Of a DNA stretch of 64,000 nt, positions 53,601-60,023 are shown one piece after another. Below the pieces are notes generated by a model. It searched no databases. It was not told the DNA's origin and worked only from the letters and a program-made list of their open reading frames with translations. Made by a program: the position numbers and the translations under genes. Every line of letters starts with the position of its first letter. Positions within the stretch are counted from its first letter, which is position 1. Origin of the DNA: Frankia sp. AiPa1 (lineage in GTDB: Bacteria > Actinomycetota > Actinomycetes > Frankiales > Frankiaceae); assembly GCF_023243075.1 (NCBI RefSeq), contig NZ_JALKFZ020000187.1, forward strand, positions 1 through 64,000. Direction: 5' to 3'.

Positions 53601-54156
53601 GGCCGTCGCGGATCAGCTCCCACAGCGCCCGCGGGGAGTCGACGCCGCCGGCCAGCCGGCAGGCCATCCCGACGATCACGATCGGATCGTCGTCCGGCTC
53701 CGGGCGGACAGCGGCCCGGGCAACGGCTGCCTGGCCGAGGGCCGTCTCGCCGACAGGTTCCTGGCCGACGGCTGCCTGGCCAGCGGGTTCCTCGCCGGCG
53801 GGTTCCTGGCCGGCGGGTTCCTGGCCGACGGCCGACGTGGTGACGGCGAGCAGCTCGCGGCGCAGATGGTCGGCGAGCACGTGCGGGTTGGGCAGGTCGA
53901 ACAGCGACGTGGCCGGCAGGGTGACGCCGGTCCGCGCGCCGAGGTCGGCCCGCAGCCGTTCGGCGGCGTCGCGGTACACCCCGCGGGACCGCCAGGGCGC
54001 ACGCGGGTCACCGCCGACCGGACGACCGGTGGCCGCGCTGACGCGGGAGTCGATGAGGTCGACAAGCAGATCGTGCTGGGCTCGCGCCGACCGTCCGGCC
54101 AGCTGGGCCTGCCACTGCTCACGCGACGTCCGCGCGGTGTTGCGGGCTGAACCCAT
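47689..54156 (-). CDS. Single-module type I polyketide synthase (KS-AT-KR-ACP-TE)
   Basis: The protein has 2155 residues. KS (about 157-580) has active Cys329 in VDTQCSAS plus His464 (EAHGTGT) and His504 (NVGHSQAA). AT (about 706-1010) has Ser802 in GHSIG and HAFH (902-905), which predicts malonyl-CoA. KR (about 1417-1600) has TGGTGAVG and SYCAAN; a Trp in AAVWGSGNQ and no LDD suggest A-type. ACP has its Ser in LGFDSL near 1787. The TE has GYSSGG near 1992 and a GDHQSM His. Residues 28-103 resemble an ACP without the pantetheine serine. No DH or ER is visible, so one beta-hydroxyacyl extension and release is expected. Confidence 0.92.
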   Translation of the reverse strand: MGSARNTARTSREQWQAQLAGRSARAQHDLLVDLIDSRVSAATGRPVGGDPRAPWRSRGVYRDAAERLRADLGARTGVTLPATSLFDLPNPHVLADHLRRELLAVTTSAVGQEPAGQEPAGEEPAGQAAVGQEPVGETALGQAAVARAAVRPEPDDDPIVIVGMACRLAGGVDSPRALWELIRDGREATCDLPDDRGWDLDSLHDPDPDRPGTVHTRRGGFLAGIDRFDANFFGIGPREAAALDPQQRLMLEISWEALEDAGIDPRSLRGSRTGVFTGTSLSDYGPSWHLAPTSAQGQLLTGTASGVIAGRVAYTLGVEGPALSVDTQCSASLVAVHLAAQSLRAGECELALAGGVTVMSTPGILVEFSRKRGLAPDGRCKAFSADADGTGWADGAGVLLLERLRAARRAGHRVLAVIRGSAVNQDGASNGMTAPNGLSQQRLIRAALANAGLGAADVDVVEAHGTGTALGDPIEASALIATYGQDRPADRPLRIGSLKSNVGHSQAAAGVCGTIKIVQALRHEILPATLHVREPSPHVDWSAGAVELLTEARPWPRRAGQPRRAGISAFGISGTNAHMIIEEAPPGLAAPGVVPAAVPVPVVLSGRTEAALRAAVERLAVHLRAHPDLDLVDVAHTLAGRTRFEHRSVLVVNPSTAVAAGTAVGDGPAGAAAARERLLAALDRLAGGRVAPGVVQDSCVPGAKVRLAMLFTGQGSQRAGMGRELHRAFPVFAAALDEIAARFDVHLARPLLEVMFAEAGSPDAELLHRTEYTQPALFAHEAALYRLVTSWGVRPASLAGHSIGELVAAYVAGIWSLDDAVTLVAARGRLMQACPPGGTMIAIRAAAGEVAASLARCGGRVALAAVNAPNAVVIAGDAEPAERIAAHWAARGVATRRLNTSHAFHSPHMDGMLEQFRRVAAGVRFQPPALPIVSTLSGEPAAAELLDPDYWVRQVRGAVNFAGAARRMAADGAGAFLELGPDAVLTALVPACLADETAAAAGPVTTGPDPATTDPAATPSADAGAVPVPARADAAGRREPLVVATARARRPEVDTMLAAAAGLDARGIDVDWRAVLGRPGRLVELPTYPFQRRRHWLDGSGVPALSIPTPRAGSSGAVVAGGATAGGAQAGGAQAGAPSDPSGWRYRTRWQELPDADVTAMLTTHAGIGQLGDTIPATPGGRWLVLVPPRGADPALVDRLGWVLERLGGSEVVRLGRADRQEIAARLAACRPASAGAGTEAGDRADAGAGAASGPISGVVSLLALDDTPDPDHPSLPVGFTLSVACAQALADAALDAPQWMITAGAVATGDDDPVTRPGQAMLWGLGRTLALERPGTWGGLIDLPDLGWRVPGLLGAGRAEPGVDDQSLLWLGFALTANSGDDQYAARPQGLRVPRLVPVPAAELAPFEPGAERAWRPTGTVLITGGTGAVGAHVARALARAGAGRLVLTSRRGPRSPGAAALLDELTALGARATAEACDAADERALAGLLRRYAGDDEPVTTVVHAAGIVGPTRPLTELTLAEVAEVVAGKAAGAAALERLLATPEGATITDMALVSSIAAVWGSGNQASYCAANAYLDGLAGQAHPAGQAGHGGCRITSVAYGPWDGGGIGAEPALRAYLTRRGLRPLAPAPAAAALVAALGARRPPATGHEPGTGVGTGVGVGTGVGAGAETGAGSRTVTVVDVDWARFVPSITAARENRFFDLLPQGDGSGLPVAGRRAEHLDRVSASGRAPGPDDEPTAGAPVVPTSPRELAGLVRAEAADVLGYDTPEELDPSRRFLELGFDSLASVELRRRLVAAAGIPLATQAVFEHPTVTELAAHLAELAARLAAHGNTHGNTHGNAHGRADGHHGHGNAGVAGGDAVGVRGLYRQACADGKFAAGVGVLRAAAKLRPVCESVDELGPPGQPVRLASGPAPLPLICLPSMVAPSGPHNFARIALHLHGRRDVHALAHPGFGDGELLPATAALVMERHADTIMRAFPDCPVVLAGYSSGGWLAHGIASVLEERGVRPAAVVLLDTWLPADRIPEEDIQEELRGIAVNEQAYALMTEAQVTAQGAYLDLFENWRPRDVRAPVMLVRARTRMPRMPRRAVAEDVTGAGQTWTNEWTLDHESFDVAGDHQSMMHEHSAATALDLHRWLEGVEARAHAQAS
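53756..53830. repeat. 15-bp tandem repeat, five units, in the PKS gene
   Basis: Five 15-bp units based on GGTTCCTGGCCGACG encode a GQEPA-type pentapeptide run between the N-terminal ACP-like segment and the KS. The frame is kept. Confidence 0.88.
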
Positions 54157-54237
54157 GGCCTACCGATCCTCGAAGTCGTTCCCGTCGTGCTTGGCCGGCG
54201 CGCCTGGTGAAATCCTCCCCATCGCATCCAAAACGGA

Positions 54238-54257
54238 CAACGTGCCGCGCCACGTTG
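54238..54257. promoter_or_regulatory. Palindrome upstream of the PKS gene
   Basis: CAACGTG and CACGTTG form a perfect 7-bp inverted repeat with a 6-bp centre, 82 bases before the PKS start. It is a plausible regulator-binding site. The 54157-54500 gap shows no gene otherwise. Confidence 0.45.
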
Positions 54258-54500
54258 GTGACACCACTCGCACGGCGTCACCTTCGGCGGTCGACCCGCG
54301 CGGATCGCCATCCGGGCAGGTCCTGACGCGCGCGGTTGGCCCGGTGGTGGCCGTGCCGGCTCCGCCCGGGGCGCTGGTCCCTTGATGCCATCAGGGGCCC
54401 CCACAAGGCCGCGCCCCGGCGGGTAGCCTGCCGGTCCGACGAGTGGCCGATCCGGCCGGCCCGGCGAGTGGCCGAGGATCGGGCCATCGTCCCCGGCCGG

Positions 54501-54995
54501 TCAGGCTGGCGGGTGGCCATCCTCGAGGTAGATGGCGTTGCCGGCGCGGTGAGCCGCGAGGCAGGCCGCCACCCGGCGGCCGATCCTCGGCTCGGTGATC
54601 TCGGCGAGATCGCTCCCGGGGACCAGGGACCAGTCGGCGAGCTCGTCGGCGGGAATCCGGATCCGGGCGGCGTCCGCGGCCGTCAGCAGGCCGCCGTCGT
54701 AGACGAGGGCCATCCCCTCGGTTCGCCCGGGCGAGGCGGGCACCCAGTCGACGGCCAGCAGCCGCCCGGGTGCGCGGTCAAGCCCCAGTTCCTCGCCGAC
54801 CTCCCGGCGCGCCGCGGCGCGCGGCGATTCGTCGAGCTCCACTGTTCCGCCGGGCAGGTCCCAGCCGGGCCGGTAGGTCGGCTTCACCATCAGCACCCGA
54901 CCATGCGCATCGACGAGCAGACAGGCCGCACCCAGACGCTTACGCGGCAGCCCGCGCTGCCACTCCAGGTTGGCGGCAGCGTCCAGCGATGTCAC
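54501..54995 (-). CDS. Nudix hydrolase
   Basis: A protein of about 164 residues. The Nudix box is complete in GGTVELDESP...RREVGEELGL (Gx5Ex7REUxEExGU). It is preceded by KRLGAACLLVDAHGRVLMVK and by RPGWDLPGG. Nudix enzymes cleave nucleoside diphosphates linked to another group; the substrate is not predictable here. Two GTG starts exist (55001 and 54995). The second lies exactly 7 nt after a TATAGT box, the geometry of a leaderless transcript, so 54995 is preferred. The gene is divergent from the anthranilate-synthase-like gene. Confidence 0.88.
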   Translation of the reverse strand: MTSLDAAANLEWQRGLPRKRLGAACLLVDAHGRVLMVKPTYRPGWDLPGGTVELDESPRAAARREVGEELGLDRAPGRLLAVDWVPASPGRTEGMALVYDGGLLTAADAARIRIPADELADWSLVPGSDLAEITEPRIGRRVAACLAAHRAGNAIYLEDGHPPA

Positions 54996-55002
54996 ATTCA
55001 CG

Positions 55003-55008
55003 ACTATA
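55003..55008 (-). promoter_or_regulatory. Leaderless-type -10 box of the Nudix gene
   Basis: On the minus strand TATAGT is followed by 7 nt and then GTG 54995. No ribosome site is visible, in keeping with a leaderless start. Confidence 0.45.
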
Positions 55009-55090
55009 AACCAACAGGACCACCACCCGGCGTTGATCCGACGGCCCGGCCGAGGCCCGAGGCTGACCGCGCCACGGGCGGGTGATGCGT

Positions 55091-55096
55091 TAGAGT
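55091..55096 (+). promoter_or_regulatory. Leaderless-type -10 box before the possible leader peptide
   Basis: TAGAGT is followed by 6 nt and then ATG 55103. It faces away from the Nudix promoter, forming a divergent promoter region. Confidence 0.4.
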
Positions 55097-55102
55097 GACC
55101 CC

Positions 55103-55165
55103 ATGTCTGCGCGCAGAGGTCTGTGGCGGGCCGTCCTTCTGGCGGCCGTCCTGACGCGCGCGTAA
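55103..55165 (+). CDS. Possible leader peptide upstream of the anthranilate-synthase-like gene
   Basis: A 20-codon frame reads MSARRGLWRAVLLAAVLTRA and stops at TAA. It begins 6 nt after a TAGAGT box and ends 15 bases before a strong hairpin, which in turn precedes the enzyme gene. The layout is that of a transcription attenuator. There is only one Trp codon, so classic tryptophan attenuation is not well supported. Confidence 0.35.
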   Translation: MSARRGLWRAVLLAAVLTRA

Positions 55166-55180
55166 CCCGCATCCGAGCAC

Positions 55181-55204
55181 GCGGCCGCCCCCTCCGGCGG
55201 CCGC
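55181..55204 (+). terminator. Hairpin in the leader of the anthranilate-synthase-like gene
   Basis: GCGGCCGCC (55181-55189) and GGCGGCCGC (55196-55204) are perfect 9-bp arms around a 6-nt loop. No T tract follows. It may act as an attenuator or as a plain leader structure. Confidence 0.4.
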
Positions 55205-55322
55205 CATCGTCTCCTCGACGGGCAGTCCACCCGACGAGCGAGCTCCTCGACGGGCACTGCACCACACCGGGTACGGGTCGGCCCCGGGCCCCGGCGGCGC
55301 GTCCCACCCGACGAGGACGTCC

Positions 55323-57419
55323 ATGGACCTGCTGCACCGTCTCGTCGCCGCCTGCGCCGCCGGCGACGACCCCGGCCCCTTCGCCCTGCTGCGCCGCACC
55401 GGGCCCGAAGCCCCCGGCGCCAGGGAATCCGCCCCCGAAGCCGCCGGATCCGACCGGCTGGACCTGCTGCTCGGCGAGCCGCTCGCCGTCACACGCCTGG
55501 CTGAGCTGCCCGTGCCCGGTGGACCGGCCGGGCCGCGCACCCTGGCGGTCGTGCCGTTCCGGCAGCTCACCGAGGCGGGCCTGCCCTGCGTCGACGACGG
55601 GGTCCCGCTCGAGGCTCTGCGCGTCACCGACCAGGTCCGGATCTCCCTCGCCGACACCCTCGCCGCGCTCGCCGCGCTGCCAGCCGGCCCGCCCGCCGTC
55701 CGCGACGGGGCTTTTGACATCGACGACGAGGGATACACCGAGCATGTCCGTGCGGTACTGCGGGACGAGATCGGCCACGGGGAGGGCTCGAACTTCGTCC
55801 TGCACCGGACGTTCACGGCCACCGTCGACGGCCCGCCACTGCGCGCCGCCCTCACCGCGCTGCGCCATCTGCTCCGCCACGAGCCCAGCGCCTACTGGAC
55901 GTTCCTGATCCACACCGGCCGGCGCACCTTCGTCGGCGCGTCCCCCGAACGCCACGTCAGCGTGGCCGGCGGGCAGGTGACGATGAACCCGATCTGCGGA
56001 ACCCACCACCTGCCGCCGGACCGGGACCAGGATCTCGACTGGCTGCTGCGGTTTCTGGCCGACCCGAAGGAGACCGACGAGCTGTCGATGGTCCTCGACG
56101 AGGAACTGAAGATGATGGCCCGGATCACCGAGCACGGCGGGCGCGCCCACGGGCCCCGGCTGCGGCGGATGTCCCGGCTCGTCCACACCGAGTACCTGCT
56201 GACCGGGCGCAGCGACGCCGACATCCGGGACATCCTGCGGGAGACGATGTTCGCCCCCACCGTCACCGGCAGCCCGCTGCGCAACGCCCTGCGGGTGATC
56301 GCGCGGCACGAGCGCCGCGGCCGGCGCTACTACGGCGGCGTGGCCGCACTGCTCGGCCTGGACGGCACGGGCCGCCAGACCCTGGACGCGCCCATCCTCA
56401 TCCGCACCGCCGAACTGACCCCGGACGGCATCCTGCGCGTCCCCGTCGGGGCGACCCTGGTCCGCCACTCCACCCCGCACGGCGAGGCGGCCGAGACCCG
56501 CACCAAGGCCGCCGCGATCCTGTCCGCCTTCGGCCTGCCCTCCGCCTCCCCGGCCAGCTCCATCCCGGCCAGCTCCATCCCGATCGGTGCCATCCCGATC
56601 AGTGCCATCCCGGCCGCAAACCTCTCGACCGCCGAACCGTGGGGTGCGGACGCGGCCGTCGCGGCGGCCCTGGCCGGACGCAACGCCGGGCTCGCCGCCT
56701 TCTGGCTCGACCGCGCTAGCCGTCCCGGCATGAACCGCGTCGTCCCCGCGCCGCCCACGCCCGATGTTTCCCCGACACCAGACGGTTCCGCGCAACCGCG
56801 GCGGTCCGCGCTGGCTGGACGCTCGGTGCTGATCGTCGACGCCGAGGACGCCTTCGCCGGCATGCTCGGACACCTGCTGGACGCCCTGGGCCTGGCCGTC
56901 ACCATCCGGCCGTGGACGCAGGTAGGCAACAACCCGGATGGCGCGGAGCTGCTGGTGGTCGGGCCCGGGCCCGGTGATCCGACGGCGCACCGCGGCGGTG
57001 ACCCGAAGATGGCGGCGCTGCGCGGTCTGGTCGAGCGCCGGCTGGCGCGGCGTGCGCCGTTGCTGGCCGTCTGCCTTGGCCATCAGGTCCTCGCCGAGCT
57101 GCTGGGCCTGCCGCTGCGGCGCCGTCCCGACCCGCACCAGGGTCTGGCCCGCGCCATCGACCTGTTCGGCCGGCCCCGCCGGGTCGGGTTCTACTCCACG
57201 TTCACCGCCGTCTGCGACGCTGACGTGCACGTGAGCGCGCTGGGTCCCGTCCAGCTGGCCCGCGACCCGGCCGACGGGGCGGTGCACGCCCTGCGCGGAG
57301 CGTTCTTCACCGGGTTGCAGTTCCATCCCGAGTCGGCGCTGAGCCTCGATGGTATGGACATTCTGCGCGCGGAGCTTACGAGGCTTCTCGGCGCGGCGCC
57401 TGCCGTACACGTCGGATAA
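55323..57419 (+). CDS. Fused anthranilate synthase / PhzE-like chorismate aminating enzyme
   Basis: The 698-residue protein joins a chorismate-binding (TrpE-like) part, about 110-420, to a glutamine amidotransferase part, about 500-690. TrpE-type motifs are TFLIHTGRRTFVGASPERH, MNPICGTHH, DELSMVLDEELKMMARITEH and TVTGSPLRNALRVI. The GATase has GPGPGDP, nucleophile Cys in LLAVCLGHQ and QFHPES. A linker of ASSIP/GAIP pentapeptides joins them. Such fusions make anthranilate or 2-amino-2-deoxyisochorismate for secondary metabolites. The neighbouring PKS suggests an aromatic-amine building block, which is an inference. Confidence 0.87.
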   Translation: MDLLHRLVAACAAGDDPGPFALLRRTGPEAPGARESAPEAAGSDRLDLLLGEPLAVTRLAELPVPGGPAGPRTLAVVPFRQLTEAGLPCVDDGVPLEALRVTDQVRISLADTLAALAALPAGPPAVRDGAFDIDDEGYTEHVRAVLRDEIGHGEGSNFVLHRTFTATVDGPPLRAALTALRHLLRHEPSAYWTFLIHTGRRTFVGASPERHVSVAGGQVTMNPICGTHHLPPDRDQDLDWLLRFLADPKETDELSMVLDEELKMMARITEHGGRAHGPRLRRMSRLVHTEYLLTGRSDADIRDILRETMFAPTVTGSPLRNALRVIARHERRGRRYYGGVAALLGLDGTGRQTLDAPILIRTAELTPDGILRVPVGATLVRHSTPHGEAAETRTKAAAILSAFGLPSASPASSIPASSIPIGAIPISAIPAANLSTAEPWGADAAVAAALAGRNAGLAAFWLDRASRPGMNRVVPAPPTPDVSPTPDGSAQPRRSALAGRSVLIVDAEDAFAGMLGHLLDALGLAVTIRPWTQVGNNPDGAELLVVGPGPGDPTAHRGGDPKMAALRGLVERRLARRAPLLAVCLGHQVLAELLGLPLRRRPDPHQGLARAIDLFGRPRRVGFYSTFTAVCDADVHVSALGPVQLARDPADGAVHALRGAFFTGLQFHPESALSLDGMDILRAELTRLLGAAPAVHVG
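56556..56615. repeat. 15-bp tandem repeat, four units, in the PhzE-like gene
   Basis: Four 15-bp units (AGCTCCATCCCGGCC type) encode the SSIPA/GAIPI linker between the chorismate-binding and amidotransferase halves. Confidence 0.88.
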
Positions 57420-57461
57420 TTCCGACGAGTACGCGAACCTTCTGGCACCGGCGGAGGAACG

Positions 57462-57784
57462 ATGGTCAGCATCAGAGCGGCTCGGCAGGGGCTCGGCAGG
57501 GGCTCGGGCGGCGGCTCTACGAGCGGCTGTTCGCCGAGCTGCGGGCGCTGGGTTACCTCAACGTGTATGCCGGCATCTCCCTGCCGAACGCGGCGAGCGT
57601 CGGGCTGCACACCGCCGCCGGTTTCACCCTGATCGGCGTCTATCCCCGCGTCGGATTCAAGTTCGGCGCCTGGCATGACGTCGGCTGGTACAGCCAGGTC
57701 CTGGTCGACCCCCTTCCCGCCATCCCCGCCGAACCACGTCCCTGGCGTCCCGACCGCTCCGTCGCCGCAGCCCCGCCTGGGTGA
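57462..57784 (+). pseudogene. GNAT acetyltransferase with internal deletion
   Basis: An ATG after GGCGGAGGAACG starts MVSIRAARQ, a typical GNAT N-terminus. Within about 40 bases the homology jumps to another frame that reads RLYERLFAELRALGYLNVYA, GISLPNAASVGLHTAAGF and KFGAWHDVGWYSQVL, the C-terminal third of a phosphinothricin-type N-acetyltransferase. The middle of the gene is missing. A GGGGCTCGGCA direct repeat sits at the junction. The remainder cannot encode a working enzyme. The acetyl-CoA loop (usually QxxGxG/A) is reduced to QGLGRRL. Confidence 0.7.
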
Positions 57785-57914
57785 CACACCGCTCTCGGCC
57801 CACGCCCGTGGCCGGCGAGTTCGGCGACGAGGACAACAATGGGATGCAGGGCGGCGGGCGGACCCCGTCCGCCGGACCTGCCGGAACGGGGACGGGGACG
57901 GGGACGGGGGGGTT

Positions 57915-58790
57915 GTGCGGGCGGTCGGGGTGGTGCTGCATCCGCGGCGGGACTCCGCCCAGGCGGTCGAGGCGATCCTCGCCTGGGCGCGGTCGCGCGC
58001 GGTCACCGTCCTCGGGGTCGAGGGCGAGATCGAACGGTTGCGCTGCGCGGCGGTGGCGGTCGACCACGAGCAGCTCTCCGCTCGCAGCGACCTGCTCGTC
58101 AGCCTCGGCGGCGACGGGACGATGCTACGCGCGATGCGCCTGGCCGAACCCGGCCGGGCCCCCGTCCTCGGGGTGAACCTGGGCCGGCTCGGCTTCCTCG
58201 CCGAGGTCGACGTGCCCGAACTGCCCGCGGCACTGTCGGCGATCGACCGCCACGAGTTCACCGTCGAACCGCGCCTGGCCGTCGACGCCCGCATCGGCGC
58301 GACGACCGTGACCGCGTTCAACGACGTCGCCGTCATCCGTGTCCCCGGGCATGGCGGGAGCGCCGCGGTACAGCTGCGGGTGGACGGTCGGCCGTTCGTC
58401 CGGTATGCGGCGGACGCCGTCGTCGTGTCGACGCCGACCGGGTCGACGGCGTACAGCTTCTCCGCGGGCGGGCCGATCGTCAGCCCGTCCGTGGAGGGGC
58501 TGCTGGTCACCCCGGTCGCGCCGCACTCGGCGTTCAACCGGGGCATCGTGCTGTCCGTGCGGGACAGCCTGGCCCTGGACGTCCTGCCCGGCAGTGCGAT
58601 GCTCGCCGTCGAGGTCGACGGCACCGTCGCCGGCCACCTGACCGCTGGTGCGACGATGACCCTGCATGCGCGCCCCGGCGCGGTCGAGGTCGTCCGCCTC
58701 GGCCACACCACCTTCTACGAACGCGCCGCCCGCAAACTGCGCCTCGCCGGCTCCGCCGAGGTCGACGGCGACGGCCCCCGCCCCGAATGA
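57915..58790 (+). CDS. nadK: NAD kinase
   Basis: A protein of about 291 residues. Signature motifs are LLVSLGGDGTMLRAMR, VLGVNLGRLGFLAEVD, FNDVAVIR, VVVSTPTGSTAYSFSAGGPI and VTPVAPHS. It phosphorylates NAD to NADP with ATP. Start GTG 57915 fits the family N-terminus (VRAVGVVLHPRRDSA) and is preceded by a G-rich run that can serve as ribosome site; the open frame upstream is non-homologous. Actinobacteria usually carry another nadK beside recN, so this may be a second copy, which I cannot check here. Confidence 0.9.
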   Translation: MRAVGVVLHPRRDSAQAVEAILAWARSRAVTVLGVEGEIERLRCAAVAVDHEQLSARSDLLVSLGGDGTMLRAMRLAEPGRAPVLGVNLGRLGFLAEVDVPELPAALSAIDRHEFTVEPRLAVDARIGATTVTAFNDVAVIRVPGHGGSAAVQLRVDGRPFVRYAADAVVVSTPTGSTAYSFSAGGPIVSPSVEGLLVTPVAPHSAFNRGIVLSVRDSLALDVLPGSAMLAVEVDGTVAGHLTAGATMTLHARPGAVEVVRLGHTTFYERAARKLRLAGSAEVDGDGPRPE

Positions 58791-58820
58791 CCGTTCCCGC
58801 GGCGACCAGACCTTGCTCCG

Positions 58821-58908
58821 CCGCGGCCGGACCGGTTCCCGTGGCCACGGCGGTCCACACCTTGATCGGCCGCGGCCGGACCGGTTCCCCGTGGCCACGG
58901 CGGTCCAC
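58821..58908 (+). repeat. Direct repeat, two units of 38-39 bp
   Basis: Copies at 58821-58858 and 58870-58908 run from CCGCGGCCGGACC to CGGCGGTCCAC and differ by one C. They lie between the NAD kinase stop and the long dispersed repeat. Confidence 0.85.
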
Positions 58909-58910
58909 CA

Positions 58911-59180
58911 GGTTGCTTCTCGTGGATCTCCGGCCTGCGGCCGGGTTCACCCGGTGAGTCTCGCTGTCCGTGATGGGTTTCGGGGGTGGTGGCGCTGATG
59001 GCGCGCGATGATGGCGCTTCTAGCGGTTTTCTGTCCGATTTGTACCTTCGTAACCGTGTAGAAGCGCCACGGATGTTTTCCGGGGCCGATCCGTCGTCAC
59101 GCGCTGGGGCGGGCAGGGCCGTGGCGGGTCGGCGGCGGGGAGAGGGCTCGCTGATCGTGACGACCGGAGCTGACGGTGAC
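58911..59180 (-). repeat. Long dispersed repeat, copy B (about 270 bp, inverted)
   Basis: The reverse complement of this segment follows 47394-47650 from GTCACCGTCAGC through GTCACGA, GCGTGACGACGGA and GGCCCCGGAAAAC. It continues through the palindrome with CAAATCGGACA and on to ATCACGGACAG and GGAGATCCACGAGAAG. The palindrome arms (59008-59073) are less perfect here. It carries no coding frame. The 59181-59395 part of the gap shows nothing. Confidence 0.8.
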
Positions 59181-59395
59181 AGCCCCCCGCCCCGAGTGAC
59201 CGTTCCCGGGGCGGCTAGGCCCGGCATCTCATTGTGATCATGGGATGGTGCGGCGAAGCCGCTCGATTTCAGCTACTGATCGTGACCTACGGGAGGGTCG
59301 GGAGGGTCGGGGCGGCGGTGATCCGGGGCAGAGCTCCCCATGGCTGTGATCACAACCGGACACGCGCGCCAGGGCCGGGTCAGTCTCCGGGCCGG

Positions 59396-59686
59396 TCAGT
59401 CGTCTCGGCCGGCGGCCCAGCGTCGGTCCTCCTCGTCCCACTGCTCGTTGCGGTCATCGAGGCGCTGGCGCCAGTTCGCCGCCTGCTCGGCGGTCTCGTA
59501 CGGCCCGAGCCGACGATGCCCCGGCGCGTCCGGCGGGTTCTCCACCCGATCATGGTCCATACACCACCACCAGCCCGTCGGATTCCACGCGCTGCTATCA
59601 GCACCGCCCGCACCGGCGGCACCGCCCGACTTCGCACTTCGGGAGCGCACTCGTCCCGACACCGCTCGTTTCAGGCCCGTCCACAT
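59396..59686 (-). CDS. Small conserved actinobacterial protein, function unknown
   Basis: About 96 residues. The C-terminal half reads GWWWCMDHDRVENPP, HRRLGPYETAEQAANWRQRL and DDRNEQWDEEDRRWAAG, a short pattern (Trp/Cys/His, then a GPY-x-T-x-x-EA helix, then acidic Trp-containing end) that I recognise from small uncharacterised actinobacterial proteins. ATG 59686 is chosen because the frame upstream enters a DNA tandem repeat and turns into GEVPRGGALGQ-like low complexity. The true start could nonetheless lie upstream. It is soluble, with no signal peptide. Confidence 0.65.
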   Translation of the reverse strand: MWTGLKRAVSGRVRSRSAKSGGAAGAGGADSSAWNPTGWWWCMDHDRVENPPDAPGHRRLGPYETAEQAANWRQRLDDRNEQWDEEDRRWAAGRDD

Positions 59687-59704
59687 GCCCTGATCATTAC
59701 CCGC

Positions 59705-59885
59705 GATCTCGCCCCGCGGCACCTCCCCGGGCCGCTTCCCCGAGCCACTTGGCCGAGCCACTTGCCCGAGCGCACCTCCCCGCGGCACCTCCCCGAGCCA
59801 CTTGCCCGAGCGCACCTCCCCGCGGCACCTCCCCGAGCCACTTGCCCGAGCGCACCTCCCCGAGCCACTTGCCCGAGCGCATCCC
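59705..59885. repeat. Tandem repeat of CCGAGCCACTTGCCCGAGCG-type units
   Basis: About 180 bases consist of alternating modules CGAGCCACTTGCC, CGAGCGCACCTCC and CGCGGCACCTCC, each seen several times. The array is open in several frames and lies in the 59687-60169 gap, where no gene is supported. Confidence 0.8.
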
Positions 59886-60023
59886 CGCTCGGCCGGCCAG
59901 CCACCGCGGATGGACCGCCGCGATCAAGCCGCCCCCGCGGGCCCATCACCGGCGGAGCACGCGACCGCTGCGGACCGTTTCCTCCCTCAGGTGGTCCGGG
60001 TTCGCACCACAGGACGGCCGCCG

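Noticed and set aside
47704..54150. Long plus-strand frames (over 1000 and over 600 codons) across the PKS gene
   Set aside because: The opposite strand holds unmistakable KS, AT, KR, ACP and TE motifs, and the plus-strand translations show none.
54996..57410. Minus-strand extension of the Nudix frame to nearly 970 codons
   Set aside because: Only the last 164 residues have Nudix character. The rest is antisense to the PhzE-like gene, and a leaderless start at 54995 is better supported.
59705..59885. CRISPR array
   Set aside because: Modules of 12-13 bp alternate without unique spacers, so this is a minisatellite and not repeat-spacer structure. No cas gene is present.
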